A stretch of 51,402 bases of DNA from Sphingobacterium alimentarium (lineage in GTDB: Bacteria > Bacteroidota > Bacteroidia > Sphingobacteriales > Sphingobacteriaceae). The DNA is taken from NCBI RefSeq assembly GCF_004342685.1, contig NZ_SMBZ01000024.1, positions 1-51,402 of the forward strand. Direction: 5' to 3'. The notes under the pieces are model-generated. The model ran no database searches, was not told the DNA's origin, and saw nothing but the letters and a program-made list of their open reading frames with translations. Below, piece after piece: positions 1-9,485 of the stretch (positions within the stretch are counted from its first letter, which is position 1; every line of letters begins with the position of its first letter). The position numbers and the translations under genes are program-made.

Positions 1-127
1 AACTAAATTTCAAAATGACAAAGAACGAGCTAGCCTTAATGGGCCAAATTTGTTTAATTTTTAAAACGTCCCGATTTTAATGGGACACTAGTGAATCACT
101 AACTAAACTGATTTAATATAAATTCTG
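1..127. other. Upstream region of the DUF6377 gene
   Basis: No coding sequence is visible here. The 8-bp word TTAATGGG occurs twice in direct orientation (36-43 and 77-84). The second copy lies inside a small hairpin, GTCCC (68-72) with GGGAC (82-86). There is no U-tract, so it does not look like an intrinsic terminator. It may be leader structure or an operator for the following regulator gene; this is weak inference. Confidence 0.3.
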
Positions 128-1747
128 ATGATTCGCTATCTCCTATTATTTTTTCTGATGTATACTTGTCTAGTTACCTTGGGGCAAGATGAAGCACAAT
201 TAAAAAATGTAGAAAGAGAATTTGAAGCTGTATTGAAAAAAGAAGATTTTTTTCACCAGAAAAGAATCAAAGAAATTAACAATCTCAAAGCTCAAATGGC
301 GAAAAAAAAAGGCTCGAAAGAAACTTTCGATTTGTCCTATCAACTTTTTCAGGCCTATAAAAAATTCCAAACAGATTCAGCCTTAATTTATCTCAACATC
401 AGCAAAAGTTTGGTGCCCGCGCAGGACATTTTCACCCTTTACCAAGTAGATCTCGATCTCGCTGCGCTGTATTCTTCTTCGGGCAAGTATATTGCGGCAT
501 TGGATTTATTGGAAACCTTAGATCGAAATAATATCCCGAACGAATTACTGGCGAAATATTATGCTACACATGTATCTTTTTATAGTCAATATGGGCAGAG
601 CAATGATGGAACGGAATTTTACCAGAAAAGTGAACGCTATCGTGATTCATTGTTGCACATATTAGACAAAAATTCCCTGGACTATAAATTAGAATTAGGG
701 ATAAAAAAACTATATGCTGGAGATAGAGAGGAAGCACAAAAGTCCTTTTTGACATTAATCAATGACACCAAGCGCTCCTTAGAAAACACTGCACTAATAA
801 ATTATCTTCTGGGATTGGTGTACAAATACAATGGCGAAACCGATCTGCAGCAATATTATTTCACCAAATCAGCCATCGCAGATATACAATTAGCCAACAA
901 GGACAATGCATCTTTACAGGACTTGGCATTAACCTATTACGAAACCGGAAATATCGATCATGCATTCAAGACCATTGATAAATCAATCAAAGATGCCACT
1001 TTTTGCAATATGCGCTACCGCATTATCGAAGGAACGCTCTTCTATCCGATAATAAATGCAGCCTACCAGAAAGAAATTGATGACCAACGCAAAAAATTAA
1101 TCGTCAACTTGGTGCTCATAAGTATACTTTCACTCATTCTGATTGGCGGATTTGTATTTATCATCAACCAAAATAAAACACTTAAAAACATTAAAACGCA
1201 GCTTTCGGCGACCAATGCTAAGCTGCGCGAGTTGAATACACATATTCACAATCAAAATTTGGCCCTTTCGGAATCCAACCATATTAAAGAAGAGTATATA
1301 GCGCAGTTTTTTGACATGTGCTCATCGTACATCGAAAAAATCGACACACTTCGCAAAACCGTGCTAAAGAAAGCGACCAGCAATCAAACGCAAGAGCTTA
1401 TCAACAGTCTGAAGTCTACATCGCTTATCGAAAAAGAAACCGCGGAACTGTACCAAAATTTTGACTCTATTTTCCTAAACCTCTATCCTACTTTTGTCGA
1501 CGATTTCAACAGCCTGCTGCGGGAAGATGAACGCATCCTACTTAAGGATAAGGAACTCCTCAACACTGAACTGCGTTTATTTGCTTTGATACGATTAGGT
1601 ATTGATGATAGTGTGAAAATTGCCAGTTTCTTGCGCTATTCATTACGCACGGTGTATAATTACCGAACCAAAGTGCGAAATAAGGCCGCAGTTGACCGCA
1701 CACAGTTTGAAGATTTGGTCAAAAATATAGGAAAAATCGACAGATAA
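128..1747 (+). CDS. DUF6377 (TPR + transmembrane + HTH) regulator of the adjacent glycan locus
   Basis: This 539-residue protein has a signal peptide or first membrane segment at 1-19 and a helical TPR-like region at about 25-310. One transmembrane helix lies at about 322-346, followed by a coiled coil and a C-terminal helical region (about 470-525). That last region reads like a LuxR-type helix-turn-helix (ALIRLGIDDSVKIASFLRYS followed by TVYNYRTKVRNKA). This layout is typical of the Bacteroidota DUF6377 family, which is often found beside SusC/SusD pairs. The inferred role is membrane-bound sensing of a sugar signal and control of the susCD operon 200 bp downstream, in the place where other loci have a hybrid two-component system or an anti-sigma/sigma pair. 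There is no kinase or receiver domain. The ATG start follows an AT-rich leader. Confidence 0.78.
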   Translation: MIRYLLLFFLMYTCLVTLGQDEAQLKNVEREFEAVLKKEDFFHQKRIKEINNLKAQMAKKKGSKETFDLSYQLFQAYKKFQTDSALIYLNISKSLVPAQDIFTLYQVDLDLAALYSSSGKYIAALDLLETLDRNNIPNELLAKYYATHVSFYSQYGQSNDGTEFYQKSERYRDSLLHILDKNSLDYKLELGIKKLYAGDREEAQKSFLTLINDTKRSLENTALINYLLGLVYKYNGETDLQQYYFTKSAIADIQLANKDNASLQDLALTYYETGNIDHAFKTIDKSIKDATFCNMRYRIIEGTLFYPIINAAYQKEIDDQRKKLIVNLVLISILSLILIGGFVFIINQNKTLKNIKTQLSATNAKLRELNTHIHNQNLALSESNHIKEEYIAQFFDMCSSYIEKIDTLRKTVLKKATSNQTQELINSLKSTSLIEKETAELYQNFDSIFLNLYPTFVDDFNSLLREDERILLKDKELLNTELRLFALIRLGIDDSVKIASFLRYSLRTVYNYRTKVRNKAAVDRTQFEDLVKNIGKIDR

Positions 1748-1948
1748 ACCATCAAATCAAGTACTTTTTTGGCGCTTAATAAACTCCTAAAATCCTGAAT
1801 AACTGATAGTTAAATTTAAAAACAAGTACTTTTCAAACTTCCCGTATTTATAGTTTTAAATACTATGTATAGCTTTATATAACGATGGAACAGGAAACTC
1901 TATCGCAAGGATAATTGCCTATTTTAAGATAACCAATTCTATTTTCTT
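1748..1948 (+). promoter_or_regulatory. Leader of the susCD operon with an 11-bp direct repeat
   Basis: This 201-bp non-coding gap precedes susC. The word CAAGTACTTTT is repeated exactly at 1758-1768 and 1823-1833, 65 bp apart in the same orientation. A short dyad (ATAGT/ACTAT) follows near 1856-1872. I see no convincing TANNTTTG promoter. The repeats are candidate regulator-binding sites, but no function is shown. Confidence 0.3.
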
Positions 1949-4924
1949 ATGTTATTTTTTATTAAAAGAAAAATACCATTGTTCTATCTATTCATTGCTC
2001 TGCTGTGTGTATTTTCTAATGCGCAGGCACAAGACACAAGAGTGGTGCGCGGAAGAATAATGGATGCGACAAACTCCCTCGCTTTGCAGGGTGTAAGTGT
2101 TTTACAAAAAGGCTCCACATCAGGTACTACTTCTGATAACAATGGCCATTTTCAAATTTCCGTATCCCCAAATTCCATTTTGGTCTTTTCCTACGTAGGC
2201 TACGAAACAAAAGAGCTACCAAGCAGCAGTGCTGAGATGGTCGTTTCGCTAGATCCCATTGACAATGTGCTAGAGGATGTAGTAGTAATTGGCTATGGAA
2301 GTGTAAAAAGAAAGGATGTAACTACAGCTATCTCATCGGTATCAACTAAGGACCTGGACAGAAGACCTATCGTAAATGTAGGACAAGCCATACAAGGCAG
2401 AGCCGCAGGTGTATCGGTGATTCAGCCCAATGGGGCGCCAGGTGCTGAGATGTCTATTCGCGTACGGGGTACAACATCTTTCAATGCGAGCAACGATCCA
2501 TTGTATGTCGTAGATGGTGTTCCCGTAGAAAATATTAAATTTCTATCACCGAATGATATCACGGATATCCAAATCCTGAAAGATGCTTCTTCTGCTGCCA
2601 TTTATGGCTCCAGAGCAGCTAACGGAGTTGTCCTGATTACGACGAAATCCGGTACTGTTGGTGAAGCAAAAATATCACTGAATGCGCAGTACACAGCCAA
2701 CGTGGTAAACAATTCATTCGAAGTATTAAATACCCAACAGTATAGAGAATTGCAGGAAGAAATCGGATTGGTGAATCTCCCGTTAGGATTGACCGACCAG
2801 ACCGACTGGTTCAAAGAGGCATACAAGGTGGGTTCATTACAAAATTATCAACTTTCTATTTCCGACGGTACGGAGAAACTTAAGTACTATCTTTCAGGAG
2901 GCTATGTGTCGGACAAAGGGATTTTAGAAAGTTCTTTTTTCAAACGTTATAACTTCAGAGCCAACATCGACAATAATGTGCGCGATTGGCTTAAAGTAAT
3001 TGCCAATATTAACTACTCCGACTATAATGACAATGGAATCATATCGGGCACAGGCTCTAACCGGGGCGGTGTGGTGCTTTCGGTAATTAATACGCCGGTA
3101 TACGCTCCTATTTGGGATCCAATCTATCCCGAGCGCTATTATAACAATTTTTATGGTATCGGTAACATCACTAGCCCGTTGGAGAATTTGGCTCGCGGCA
3201 AGTATAATAAAAATAGGGAAAATAGACTGTTAGCGTCGGGCAGCGCGACGGTGACTTTCCTCCCGGAATTAAAATTCAAATCGACATTAACCCTAGACCG
3301 GAGACACGGCTTAAATACTACGTTTCTAGATCCAATCTCGTCTGTATGGGGAAGAAGTCAATTTGGTACAGCTTCCGATTTTCGAAATACGAACAGCCTT
3401 ATTGTATGGGATAACGTCCTCACCTATAGCAAATCCTTTGACAAGCACAGTATCGAGGCTATGGCTGGATCATCATGGACAGATTCAAAATATTCGAATA
3501 GCTATATCAATGGATCACACTTCAGAAATGAGATCATCCAGACTTTGAATGCTGCCAATAAAATAGCATGGAACGGCACAGGTAGTGGAGGATCCAATTG
3601 GGCTTTATTCTCCCATTTTGCGCGTGCCATGTACAATTATGATGGAAAGTATTTATTTACAGCCAATATGCGTGCTGACGGGTCTTCCAAACTCAATCCA
3701 AATGACAGATGGGGTTATTTCCCGTCATTTTCTGCGGCATGGAGATTGTCATCCGAAGCATTTCTACAAGACGTGAACTGGATCAATGACCTGAAAATCC
3801 GTGGTGGATGGGGACAAACAGGTAACCAATCCGGCTTAGGTGATTATTCGTACCTACAACTTTACAATATCGAACGTTTTCAATGGTTTCAAGTAGGATT
3901 TGAAAATGCGGTGCCTAATATTAGCCCTGCCAACCTTCGTACCCGGGATTTGAGTTGGGAGACAACAACCCAATCTAATATTGGTTTAGACTTTGCAGGT
4001 CTTGGTAATCGTCTTTCCGTGACGTTGGATTATTACCATAAGAAGACGACCGACATGCTGATGTATGTATCTCTACCTGAAGGACAGATCGCGCAGACTA
4101 TCCGTAGGAATGAAGGCGAAATGACAAATAGAGGTTTCGAGGTCGCGGTAAATACCAAAAACATTCAGAATGCATTGACTTGGGATACAGATTTCAATAT
4201 TTCATTCAATCGCAATAGATTAGACAAACTGGAACTGCAAAAAATCTATTATAACGCTAAAACCGTTGATGTAGTAAATGATTTTGTCGTAAGAAATGAA
4301 CCTGGTAGGCCATTAAGTGGATTTTTTGGATACATCTCGGATGGTGTGAATCCAGAAACAGGCGAATTGATGTATAGAGATCTGAATGGTGACAGCAAAA
4401 TTTCTTCGTCAGACAGAACTTACATTGGTGACCCAAATCCTAAGTTTACCTACGGTATGACCAATAATTTTTCATGGAATAATATTGACCTCAGTATTTT
4501 CATACAAGGCACGTATGGCAACGATATTTTCAATGCCAGCCGTATGGAAATGGAAGGCATGTATGATGGCAAAAATCAAATCACCAAAGTACTGGATCGC
4601 TGGAAAATACCTGGACAGATTACGGATGTGCCTAAGGCCGGTTATGACATGAAAAATTCAAGTTATTTTATCGAAGATGGAAGTTATTTAAGATTGAAAA
4701 ACATATCCCTGGGTTATAACTTCCACTCCGATAGATTAAAAAGACTAGGTATTAACAAACTACAACCTTATTTTTCTGCGAGCAATTTACTAACCCTGAC
4801 CCGATTCACAGGTATGGATCCAGAGGTTAATCAGTGGGGAGGCAACGGAGCCGTACAAGGTATCGATTGGGGCACATATCCGCACAGTAGATCATTTGTA
4901 TTCGGATTAAATCTTGTATTTTAA
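1949..4924 (+). CDS. SusC/RagA-family TonB-linked outer-membrane transporter
   Basis: This 991-residue protein has a signal peptide cleaved after about residue 28 (NAQAQ). Next comes a carboxypeptidase-regulatory-like beta-sandwich (about 30-115; VVRGRIMDATN, VLVFSYVGYE), a TonB-box/plug domain (about 115-235; VVVIGYGSVKRKD, SIRVRGTTS, LYVVDGVPV, IYGSRAANGVVLITTK) and a 22-stranded-type beta-barrel to the C-terminal phenylalanine (FGLNLVF). It imports oligosaccharides across the outer membrane with TonB energy and pairs with the SusD protein encoded 12 bp downstream. The length is normal for the family and the frame is intact. Family membership is certain; the substrate is only inferred from the GH30 neighbour. 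Confidence 0.96.
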   Translation: MLFFIKRKIPLFYLFIALLCVFSNAQAQDTRVVRGRIMDATNSLALQGVSVLQKGSTSGTTSDNNGHFQISVSPNSILVFSYVGYETKELPSSSAEMVVSLDPIDNVLEDVVVIGYGSVKRKDVTTAISSVSTKDLDRRPIVNVGQAIQGRAAGVSVIQPNGAPGAEMSIRVRGTTSFNASNDPLYVVDGVPVENIKFLSPNDITDIQILKDASSAAIYGSRAANGVVLITTKSGTVGEAKISLNAQYTANVVNNSFEVLNTQQYRELQEEIGLVNLPLGLTDQTDWFKEAYKVGSLQNYQLSISDGTEKLKYYLSGGYVSDKGILESSFFKRYNFRANIDNNVRDWLKVIANINYSDYNDNGIISGTGSNRGGVVLSVINTPVYAPIWDPIYPERYYNNFYGIGNITSPLENLARGKYNKNRENRLLASGSATVTFLPELKFKSTLTLDRRHGLNTTFLDPISSVWGRSQFGTASDFRNTNSLIVWDNVLTYSKSFDKHSIEAMAGSSWTDSKYSNSYINGSHFRNEIIQTLNAANKIAWNGTGSGGSNWALFSHFARAMYNYDGKYLFTANMRADGSSKLNPNDRWGYFPSFSAAWRLSSEAFLQDVNWINDLKIRGGWGQTGNQSGLGDYSYLQLYNIERFQWFQVGFENAVPNISPANLRTRDLSWETTTQSNIGLDFAGLGNRLSVTLDYYHKKTTDMLMYVSLPEGQIAQTIRRNEGEMTNRGFEVAVNTKNIQNALTWDTDFNISFNRNRLDKLELQKIYYNAKTVDVVNDFVVRNEPGRPLSGFFGYISDGVNPETGELMYRDLNGDSKISSSDRTYIGDPNPKFTYGMTNNFSWNNIDLSIFIQGTYGNDIFNASRMEMEGMYDGKNQITKVLDRWKIPGQITDVPKAGYDMKNSSYFIEDGSYLRLKNISLGYNFHSDRLKRLGINKLQPYFSASNLLTLTRFTGMDPEVNQWGGNGAVQGIDWGTYPHSRSFVFGLNLVF

Positions 4925-4936
4925 AATTGAAGGATC

Positions 4937-6457
4937 ATGAAAAGATTTATAATATACCCTTTATTATTAGCGCTTTGCGTAAGTATTTTTAATTCTTGCT
5001 CACTCGTCAGAGATCCTTTGGAGAGTTATTCGGATGTGAGTGAAGGTGAAAGTCAATCGGGGCAGCCAATTGTATTTAAAGACAGGGCATCGGTTGATAA
5101 TTATTTAAATTCCTTGTATCAGCAATTGCGCGACCGCCAAGAGCATTGGTATCTTGACCTCTTACTGATCGCCGAATCACATGCTGACAATGCTTATGCG
5201 GGTACGACAGGAGCAGAAGTCGTTCCTTTTGAAAACAACTCTATCGAAGGCTCTAATTCTGTCGTAGACCGAGACTGGTCGCGCTATTTGGAAGATATTG
5301 CGCGCGCAAATCGATTGGTCATCTTTGTCGATAGTGTCGCGGACAATAGCCTCTCTCCTGCTCTTATTAAATCGTACAAGGCTCAAGCCAAAGTATTTCG
5401 TGCTTTGGTCCTATTTGATATGGTACGCATCTTCGGATCCATACCAGTTGTGACGACAGTAGCTCCGGATATTACGGGCGAAAACGTATCGGAGGTTTAT
5501 CCACAGTATTTCCCTAAGCAAAGCACCGAAGAAGAGGCTTATCGACAAATCGAGAAAGACTTGCTAGAGGCTTTGGTGGATGCGCCAGACAACAACAATG
5601 TCGATAAAACAAAGTTCTCAAAGTCCGTAGCTAAAGCCTTGCTGGCAAAAGTATATGCAGAGAAGCCTATTCGCGATTATGCCAAAGTAATTCAATATGC
5701 GGATGCATTAGCAGCTGATGGATTTGATCTGAATCCCAACTATGCCGATTTATACGCGCTTACTGCCGATAATAAAGATTTGGCGCAGCGCAATACCCGG
5801 GAGTCTATTTTAGAAGCACACTTTATGCCCGGATCGGGCAACTGGGTATCATGGATGTTTGGTAGAGATTTGTCCAATTACGAAGTCAACTTTACTTGGG
5901 CAAAATGGGTAACTCCATCTCGTGATCTCATTCAAACGTACCAAAACGAAGGCGACGTGATTCGTATGAATCAGTCGATCGTATACTACACTACGACTTG
6001 GAGCAATTATTACCCTTCGTCGCATTACCCATTTATGTTTAAACTGCGCTCGGGAATGAGCAGTATCATCAAACTTAGGTATGCCGATATTTTATTACTG
6101 AAGGCAGAAGCACTCATCCAACAAAACGCACCCAATCTTACTGCTGCAGCGGAAATCATTGACAAAGTACGCACACGCGTTAGTCTTCCGAAATTGTCAT
6201 CAGCTGACAAATCAAGTAAGGAAAATTTGTTAAATACCTTACTAAAAGAACGCCGATTAGAACTCGCCTTCGAAGGACAGCGCTGGTTTGATTTGGTCCG
6301 TTTGGACAAAGTAGAAACGGTTATGAATGAAGTTTTCAAAAAAGATAGTGGCAGAAGGCCGTTAGTATATCCGTTCAATGAGAATTCGTACAGATTACCT
6401 ATTCCTCAGAGCAAAATAGATCAAAATCCTAATCTAGTACAGAATCCAGGTTATTAA
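4937..6457 (+). CDS. SusD/RagB-family glycan-binding lipoprotein
   Basis: This 506-residue protein starts with a lipoprotein signal peptide whose acylated cysteine is probably C21 (IFNSC). The body is the helical TPR-containing SusD fold. The C-terminal block is diagnostic: LLKERRLELAFEGQRWFDLVR, then LPIPQSKIDQNPNL and a terminal NPGY. It should cap the SusC barrel on the cell surface and capture the glycan. It is co-transcribed with susC (12-bp gap) and with the GH30 gene (11-bp gap). Confidence 0.95.
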   Translation: MKRFIIYPLLLALCVSIFNSCSLVRDPLESYSDVSEGESQSGQPIVFKDRASVDNYLNSLYQQLRDRQEHWYLDLLLIAESHADNAYAGTTGAEVVPFENNSIEGSNSVVDRDWSRYLEDIARANRLVIFVDSVADNSLSPALIKSYKAQAKVFRALVLFDMVRIFGSIPVVTTVAPDITGENVSEVYPQYFPKQSTEEEAYRQIEKDLLEALVDAPDNNNVDKTKFSKSVAKALLAKVYAEKPIRDYAKVIQYADALAADGFDLNPNYADLYALTADNKDLAQRNTRESILEAHFMPGSGNWVSWMFGRDLSNYEVNFTWAKWVTPSRDLIQTYQNEGDVIRMNQSIVYYTTTWSNYYPSSHYPFMFKLRSGMSSIIKLRYADILLLKAEALIQQNAPNLTAAAEIIDKVRTRVSLPKLSSADKSSKENLLNTLLKERRLELAFEGQRWFDLVRLDKVETVMNEVFKKDSGRRPLVYPFNENSYRLPIPQSKIDQNPNLVQNPGY

Positions 6458-6468
6458 TAATTGATGTT

Positions 6469-7968
6469 ATGAAATTTTTAAATAATAAAAATATGCTACA
6501 AGCACTCTTATTGTCTTGCTTACTCACGGCTTCGGCTTCATGTCAAAGAGATAGTTTTACTCCTTCGGAAAAAGAAAAAACAACAACTTCCGGTGATATA
6601 TCAGTTCTTATGACCACCAATAATCGGGCATACGATCTGACCAAATTATATGTGGACTTCAGTGATAAATTCAATATGTCACCCAATACCATCAAACTTT
6701 TGCCAGCGACACAATACCAGACTATGGATGGATTTGGAGCTGCAATCACGGGTTCGACATGCTATAACCTAATGAAAATGAACAAAGAAGATCGCACCCA
6801 GTTTCTTACCCAAACTTTCTCCGAAAGCCAGGGGCTGGGCATGAGTTATATTCGTATTTCCATTGGCTGTTCGGATTTTTCGTTAAGTGAATACACATTA
6901 TGGGATACACCGGGTAAAGAGAATTTCGCCCTTCAGGAGGAAGAGAAAAATTATGTAATTCCTATTTTGAAAGAGATATTGGCAATAAACCCCAATCTCA
7001 AAATCATGGGCTCACCTTGGACTGCGCCGCGATGGATGAAAGTAAACAACCTGACGGATCTGCAACCTTTCAGCTCATGGACAAGCGGACAACTAAATCC
7101 GCAATATTATCAAGATTATGGATGGTACTTTGTACGCTGGATTGAGGAAATGAAAAAAGAAGGTATCAATATTCATTCTATCACGATACAAAATGAGCCT
7201 TTAAACCGCGGTAATTCTGCTTCTATGTATATGACATGGCAAGAGCAGCAAAAATTCATTAAAGTGGCATTAGGTCCACAATTGAAAGCTGCTAATCTAC
7301 AGACAAAGATTTATGCTTTTGACCATAATTATAATTACGACAACATTGAGGATCAGAAAAATTACCCCATCAACATCTATAACGATCCGGCAGCTGCAGC
7401 CTATATCAGTGGTGCTGCATACCACAATTATGGAGGCGACAAAGCTGAATTGTTGAATATTCACAACCAACGCCCTGACAAAGAGCTTGTTTTCACAGAA
7501 ACATCTATTGGTGAATGGAATGAAGGTCATAATTTAGAAAAACGCCTGACGGATGACATGCGTGAGGTAGGTCTTGGCACGGTCAACAATTGGAGTAAAG
7601 CTGTCATTGTATGGAATCTGATGCTGGACACTGAAAAAGGTCCGAACCGCGATGGAGGCTGTCAGACCTGCTACGGCGCGGTGGATATCAATAGCAAAAA
7701 TTATAAATCAATATCTCGCAATTCGCATTATTATGTTACTAGTCACCTTTCGTCCGTGGTAAAACCTGGCGCAGTACGCATCGGTACTGAAGGTTATACA
7801 GCTACCGGATTAGAATATGCTGCATTCAAAAATCCAGATAACTCCTACGCTATGGTGCTCATGAATGATGCGAATGAAAACCGTAAAATAACATTAAGTG
7901 ATGGTACAAAACACTTTAGCTACGATGTGCCCTCCAAGTCTGTTGTTTCTTTCAAGTGGAGTAATTAA
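6469..7968 (+). CDS. GH30 family glycoside hydrolase, surface or periplasmic lipoprotein
   Basis: This 499-residue protein has a lipoprotein signal peptide (SASC, C25). A (beta/alpha)8 catalytic domain with a C-terminal beta-sandwich follows. GH30 landmarks are the early QTMDGFGAAITGS strand, SPWTAPRWMK, the acid/base glutamate E243 in TIQNEPLN and the nucleophile E344 in VFTETSIGEW. Known activities in this family include glucosylceramidase and endo-beta-1,6-glucanase. Its place directly after susC-susD, as in the beta-1,6-glucan locus of Bacteroides thetaiotaomicron that I recall, makes a beta-1,6-glucanase role plausible. The subfamily cannot be fixed by eye. Confidence 0.92.
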   Translation: MKFLNNKNMLQALLLSCLLTASASCQRDSFTPSEKEKTTTSGDISVLMTTNNRAYDLTKLYVDFSDKFNMSPNTIKLLPATQYQTMDGFGAAITGSTCYNLMKMNKEDRTQFLTQTFSESQGLGMSYIRISIGCSDFSLSEYTLWDTPGKENFALQEEEKNYVIPILKEILAINPNLKIMGSPWTAPRWMKVNNLTDLQPFSSWTSGQLNPQYYQDYGWYFVRWIEEMKKEGINIHSITIQNEPLNRGNSASMYMTWQEQQKFIKVALGPQLKAANLQTKIYAFDHNYNYDNIEDQKNYPINIYNDPAAAAYISGAAYHNYGGDKAELLNIHNQRPDKELVFTETSIGEWNEGHNLEKRLTDDMREVGLGTVNNWSKAVIVWNLMLDTEKGPNRDGGCQTCYGAVDINSKNYKSISRNSHYYVTSHLSSVVKPGAVRIGTEGYTATGLEYAAFKNPDNSYAMVLMNDANENRKITLSDGTKHFSYDVPSKSVVSFKWSN

Positions 7969-7979
7969 TTTATTGTGTT

Positions 7980-9320
7980 ATGAAAAGATTTAATTATTAC
8001 ATTTTCACATCGCTGCTGTACATGGCTACACTGCTCTCTTGTCAAAAAGAGAAATCGTACGAGTACCAAGTCGGCGATCCTACTTTAGCGATCAAATCCG
8101 ATGTAAGCAAAGCTTTATTTGGCGATAGCCTGTCTTTTGAAGTCGAGGTGAATGATTCACAGATTGACCTGTCCACGCTAAAAGCACAGCTGTACTTTAC
8201 GGATGACTTAGTCAGCGAAATGGTGATACGGACCAAGCAACCTGGCACATACCGTGGCAAGATCTATGTTCCTTATTACAAGAATATTCCGAACGGAACA
8301 GCCACATTGAAATTCATTGTGGAAAATATTTCACAAAAAAAGGCAGAAAAAATAGTGGATCTGCCGATCACTCGTCCAGATTTCCCGTATATCGAGCTTA
8401 TTACCGCGAGCAAAACGTACAAATTGCTTAAACAAGCAGACAACACATACGCTTTGACAGAAAATTTACCGTTCTCGGTAAAGGGCTATCTGCAAACACC
8501 AAAAGTGGGAAGCCATGGAAATGTGATGCAGTTTGGTTGGCTTAATAATGAAATAGCTTTGGGAAATACTAATGAAATTCCTTTTTCCAACTCCACTTCC
8601 GGGACTTACACGATTCAGTTCAATACGCTGACTTACGAAGCATCGCCATTTATCATAGCCTATGCACTGAATGGACAGGTATTCACTCGTATTGATGATA
8701 ATCGATATAAAGTCGAATTGATGATCAATAAAGGGGAGCCAATTACTATCGATGGTATTGAGGATTTAAGCGAGTGGTGGATAGATACTGATTATTTCAG
8801 TCAAGATACCGACGGCAACCTCACTTCTAATGTAATTAATGGCAAATACCGTATTACAGCCGATTTCGCCAAGAAATACTTTATCATCGAAGCGATGTCT
8901 GGTAATGACCTTGCATCATTACAAGCTGATGGAACGGGGGCCATATGGATTATTGGTGAAGGTATAGGAAAACCGGCAGTAGCGACCAATCAAGTAGGTT
9001 GGAATCCAGACAATGCACTGTGTCTCGCCCCTATCGGAAATAAAAAATATCAAATTACCGTCACTGGTGATCAGACGGTCTGGATGGACTTCATCAACTT
9101 CAAGTTTTTCCATCAAAAAAACTGGGGCGGTGAATTTGGAGGATCCAGCATCAGCACCACTAGTGACCTGATTTTCATCGGAAATGGAAGCAACGGTAGA
9201 GACTCGGGTAACTTAGGATTACTAACTGGCAAAACTATCGCAAAAGATAAATCATATATCCTAACGGTAGATGTCAGCGCTGGAAATAATAATGCCACGC
9301 TCGAAGTAAAAGAAAAATAA
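7980..9320 (+). CDS. SusE/SusF-like surface glycan-binding lipoprotein
   Basis: This 446-residue protein begins with a lipoprotein signal peptide (TLLSC, C21). The mature part looks all-beta, with several Ig-like or carbohydrate-binding modules. The C-terminal module (about 310-440; AIWIIGEGIGKP, VWMDFINFKFFHQKNWGGEF) resembles the starch-binding-type domains of SusE/SusF proteins and of DUF5121-type proteins found beside GH30 genes. It is the last gene of the operon (11 bp after the GH30 gene) and is followed by a strong terminator. Its expected job is to hold the polysaccharide at the cell surface. The exact Pfam domain names are uncertain. Confidence 0.75.
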   Translation: MKRFNYYIFTSLLYMATLLSCQKEKSYEYQVGDPTLAIKSDVSKALFGDSLSFEVEVNDSQIDLSTLKAQLYFTDDLVSEMVIRTKQPGTYRGKIYVPYYKNIPNGTATLKFIVENISQKKAEKIVDLPITRPDFPYIELITASKTYKLLKQADNTYALTENLPFSVKGYLQTPKVGSHGNVMQFGWLNNEIALGNTNEIPFSNSTSGTYTIQFNTLTYEASPFIIAYALNGQVFTRIDDNRYKVELMINKGEPITIDGIEDLSEWWIDTDYFSQDTDGNLTSNVINGKYRITADFAKKYFIIEAMSGNDLASLQADGTGAIWIIGEGIGKPAVATNQVGWNPDNALCLAPIGNKKYQITVTGDQTVWMDFINFKFFHQKNWGGEFGGSSISTTSDLIFIGNGSNGRDSGNLGLLTGKTIAKDKSYILTVDVSAGNNNATLEVKEK

Positions 9321-9336
9321 AAAAACATCAAATATG

Positions 9337-9371
9337 AATAGTCGCATTTCGCTCCGAATGCGACTATTTTT
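9337..9371 (+). terminator. Intrinsic terminator of the sus-type operon
   Basis: A perfect 12-bp stem (AATAGTCGCATT at 9337-9348 with AATGCGACTATT at 9357-9368) has an 8-nt loop and is followed by a T-rich run. It separates the glycan locus from sdhCAB. Confidence 0.92.
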
Positions 9372-9450
9372 ATTTAACTTTAGGTGGTTTAGAACAATTC
9401 TAAATTACATCTTTTTTATGCGTTTAAAGTCATTTTTAATAATGATTAGG

Positions 9451-9458
9451 TACTTTTG
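9451..9458 (+). promoter_or_regulatory. sdhCAB promoter, -7 element
   Basis: TACTTTTG matches the Bacteroidota -7 consensus TANNTTTG and lies 28 bp before the sdhC ATG. A clear -33 TTTG is not seen. The final TTG (9456-9458) is in frame with sdhC and could be mistaken for a start codon. Confidence 0.7.
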
Positions 9459-9485
9459 CAAGAAAAATTTAAACATTTAAGGATA

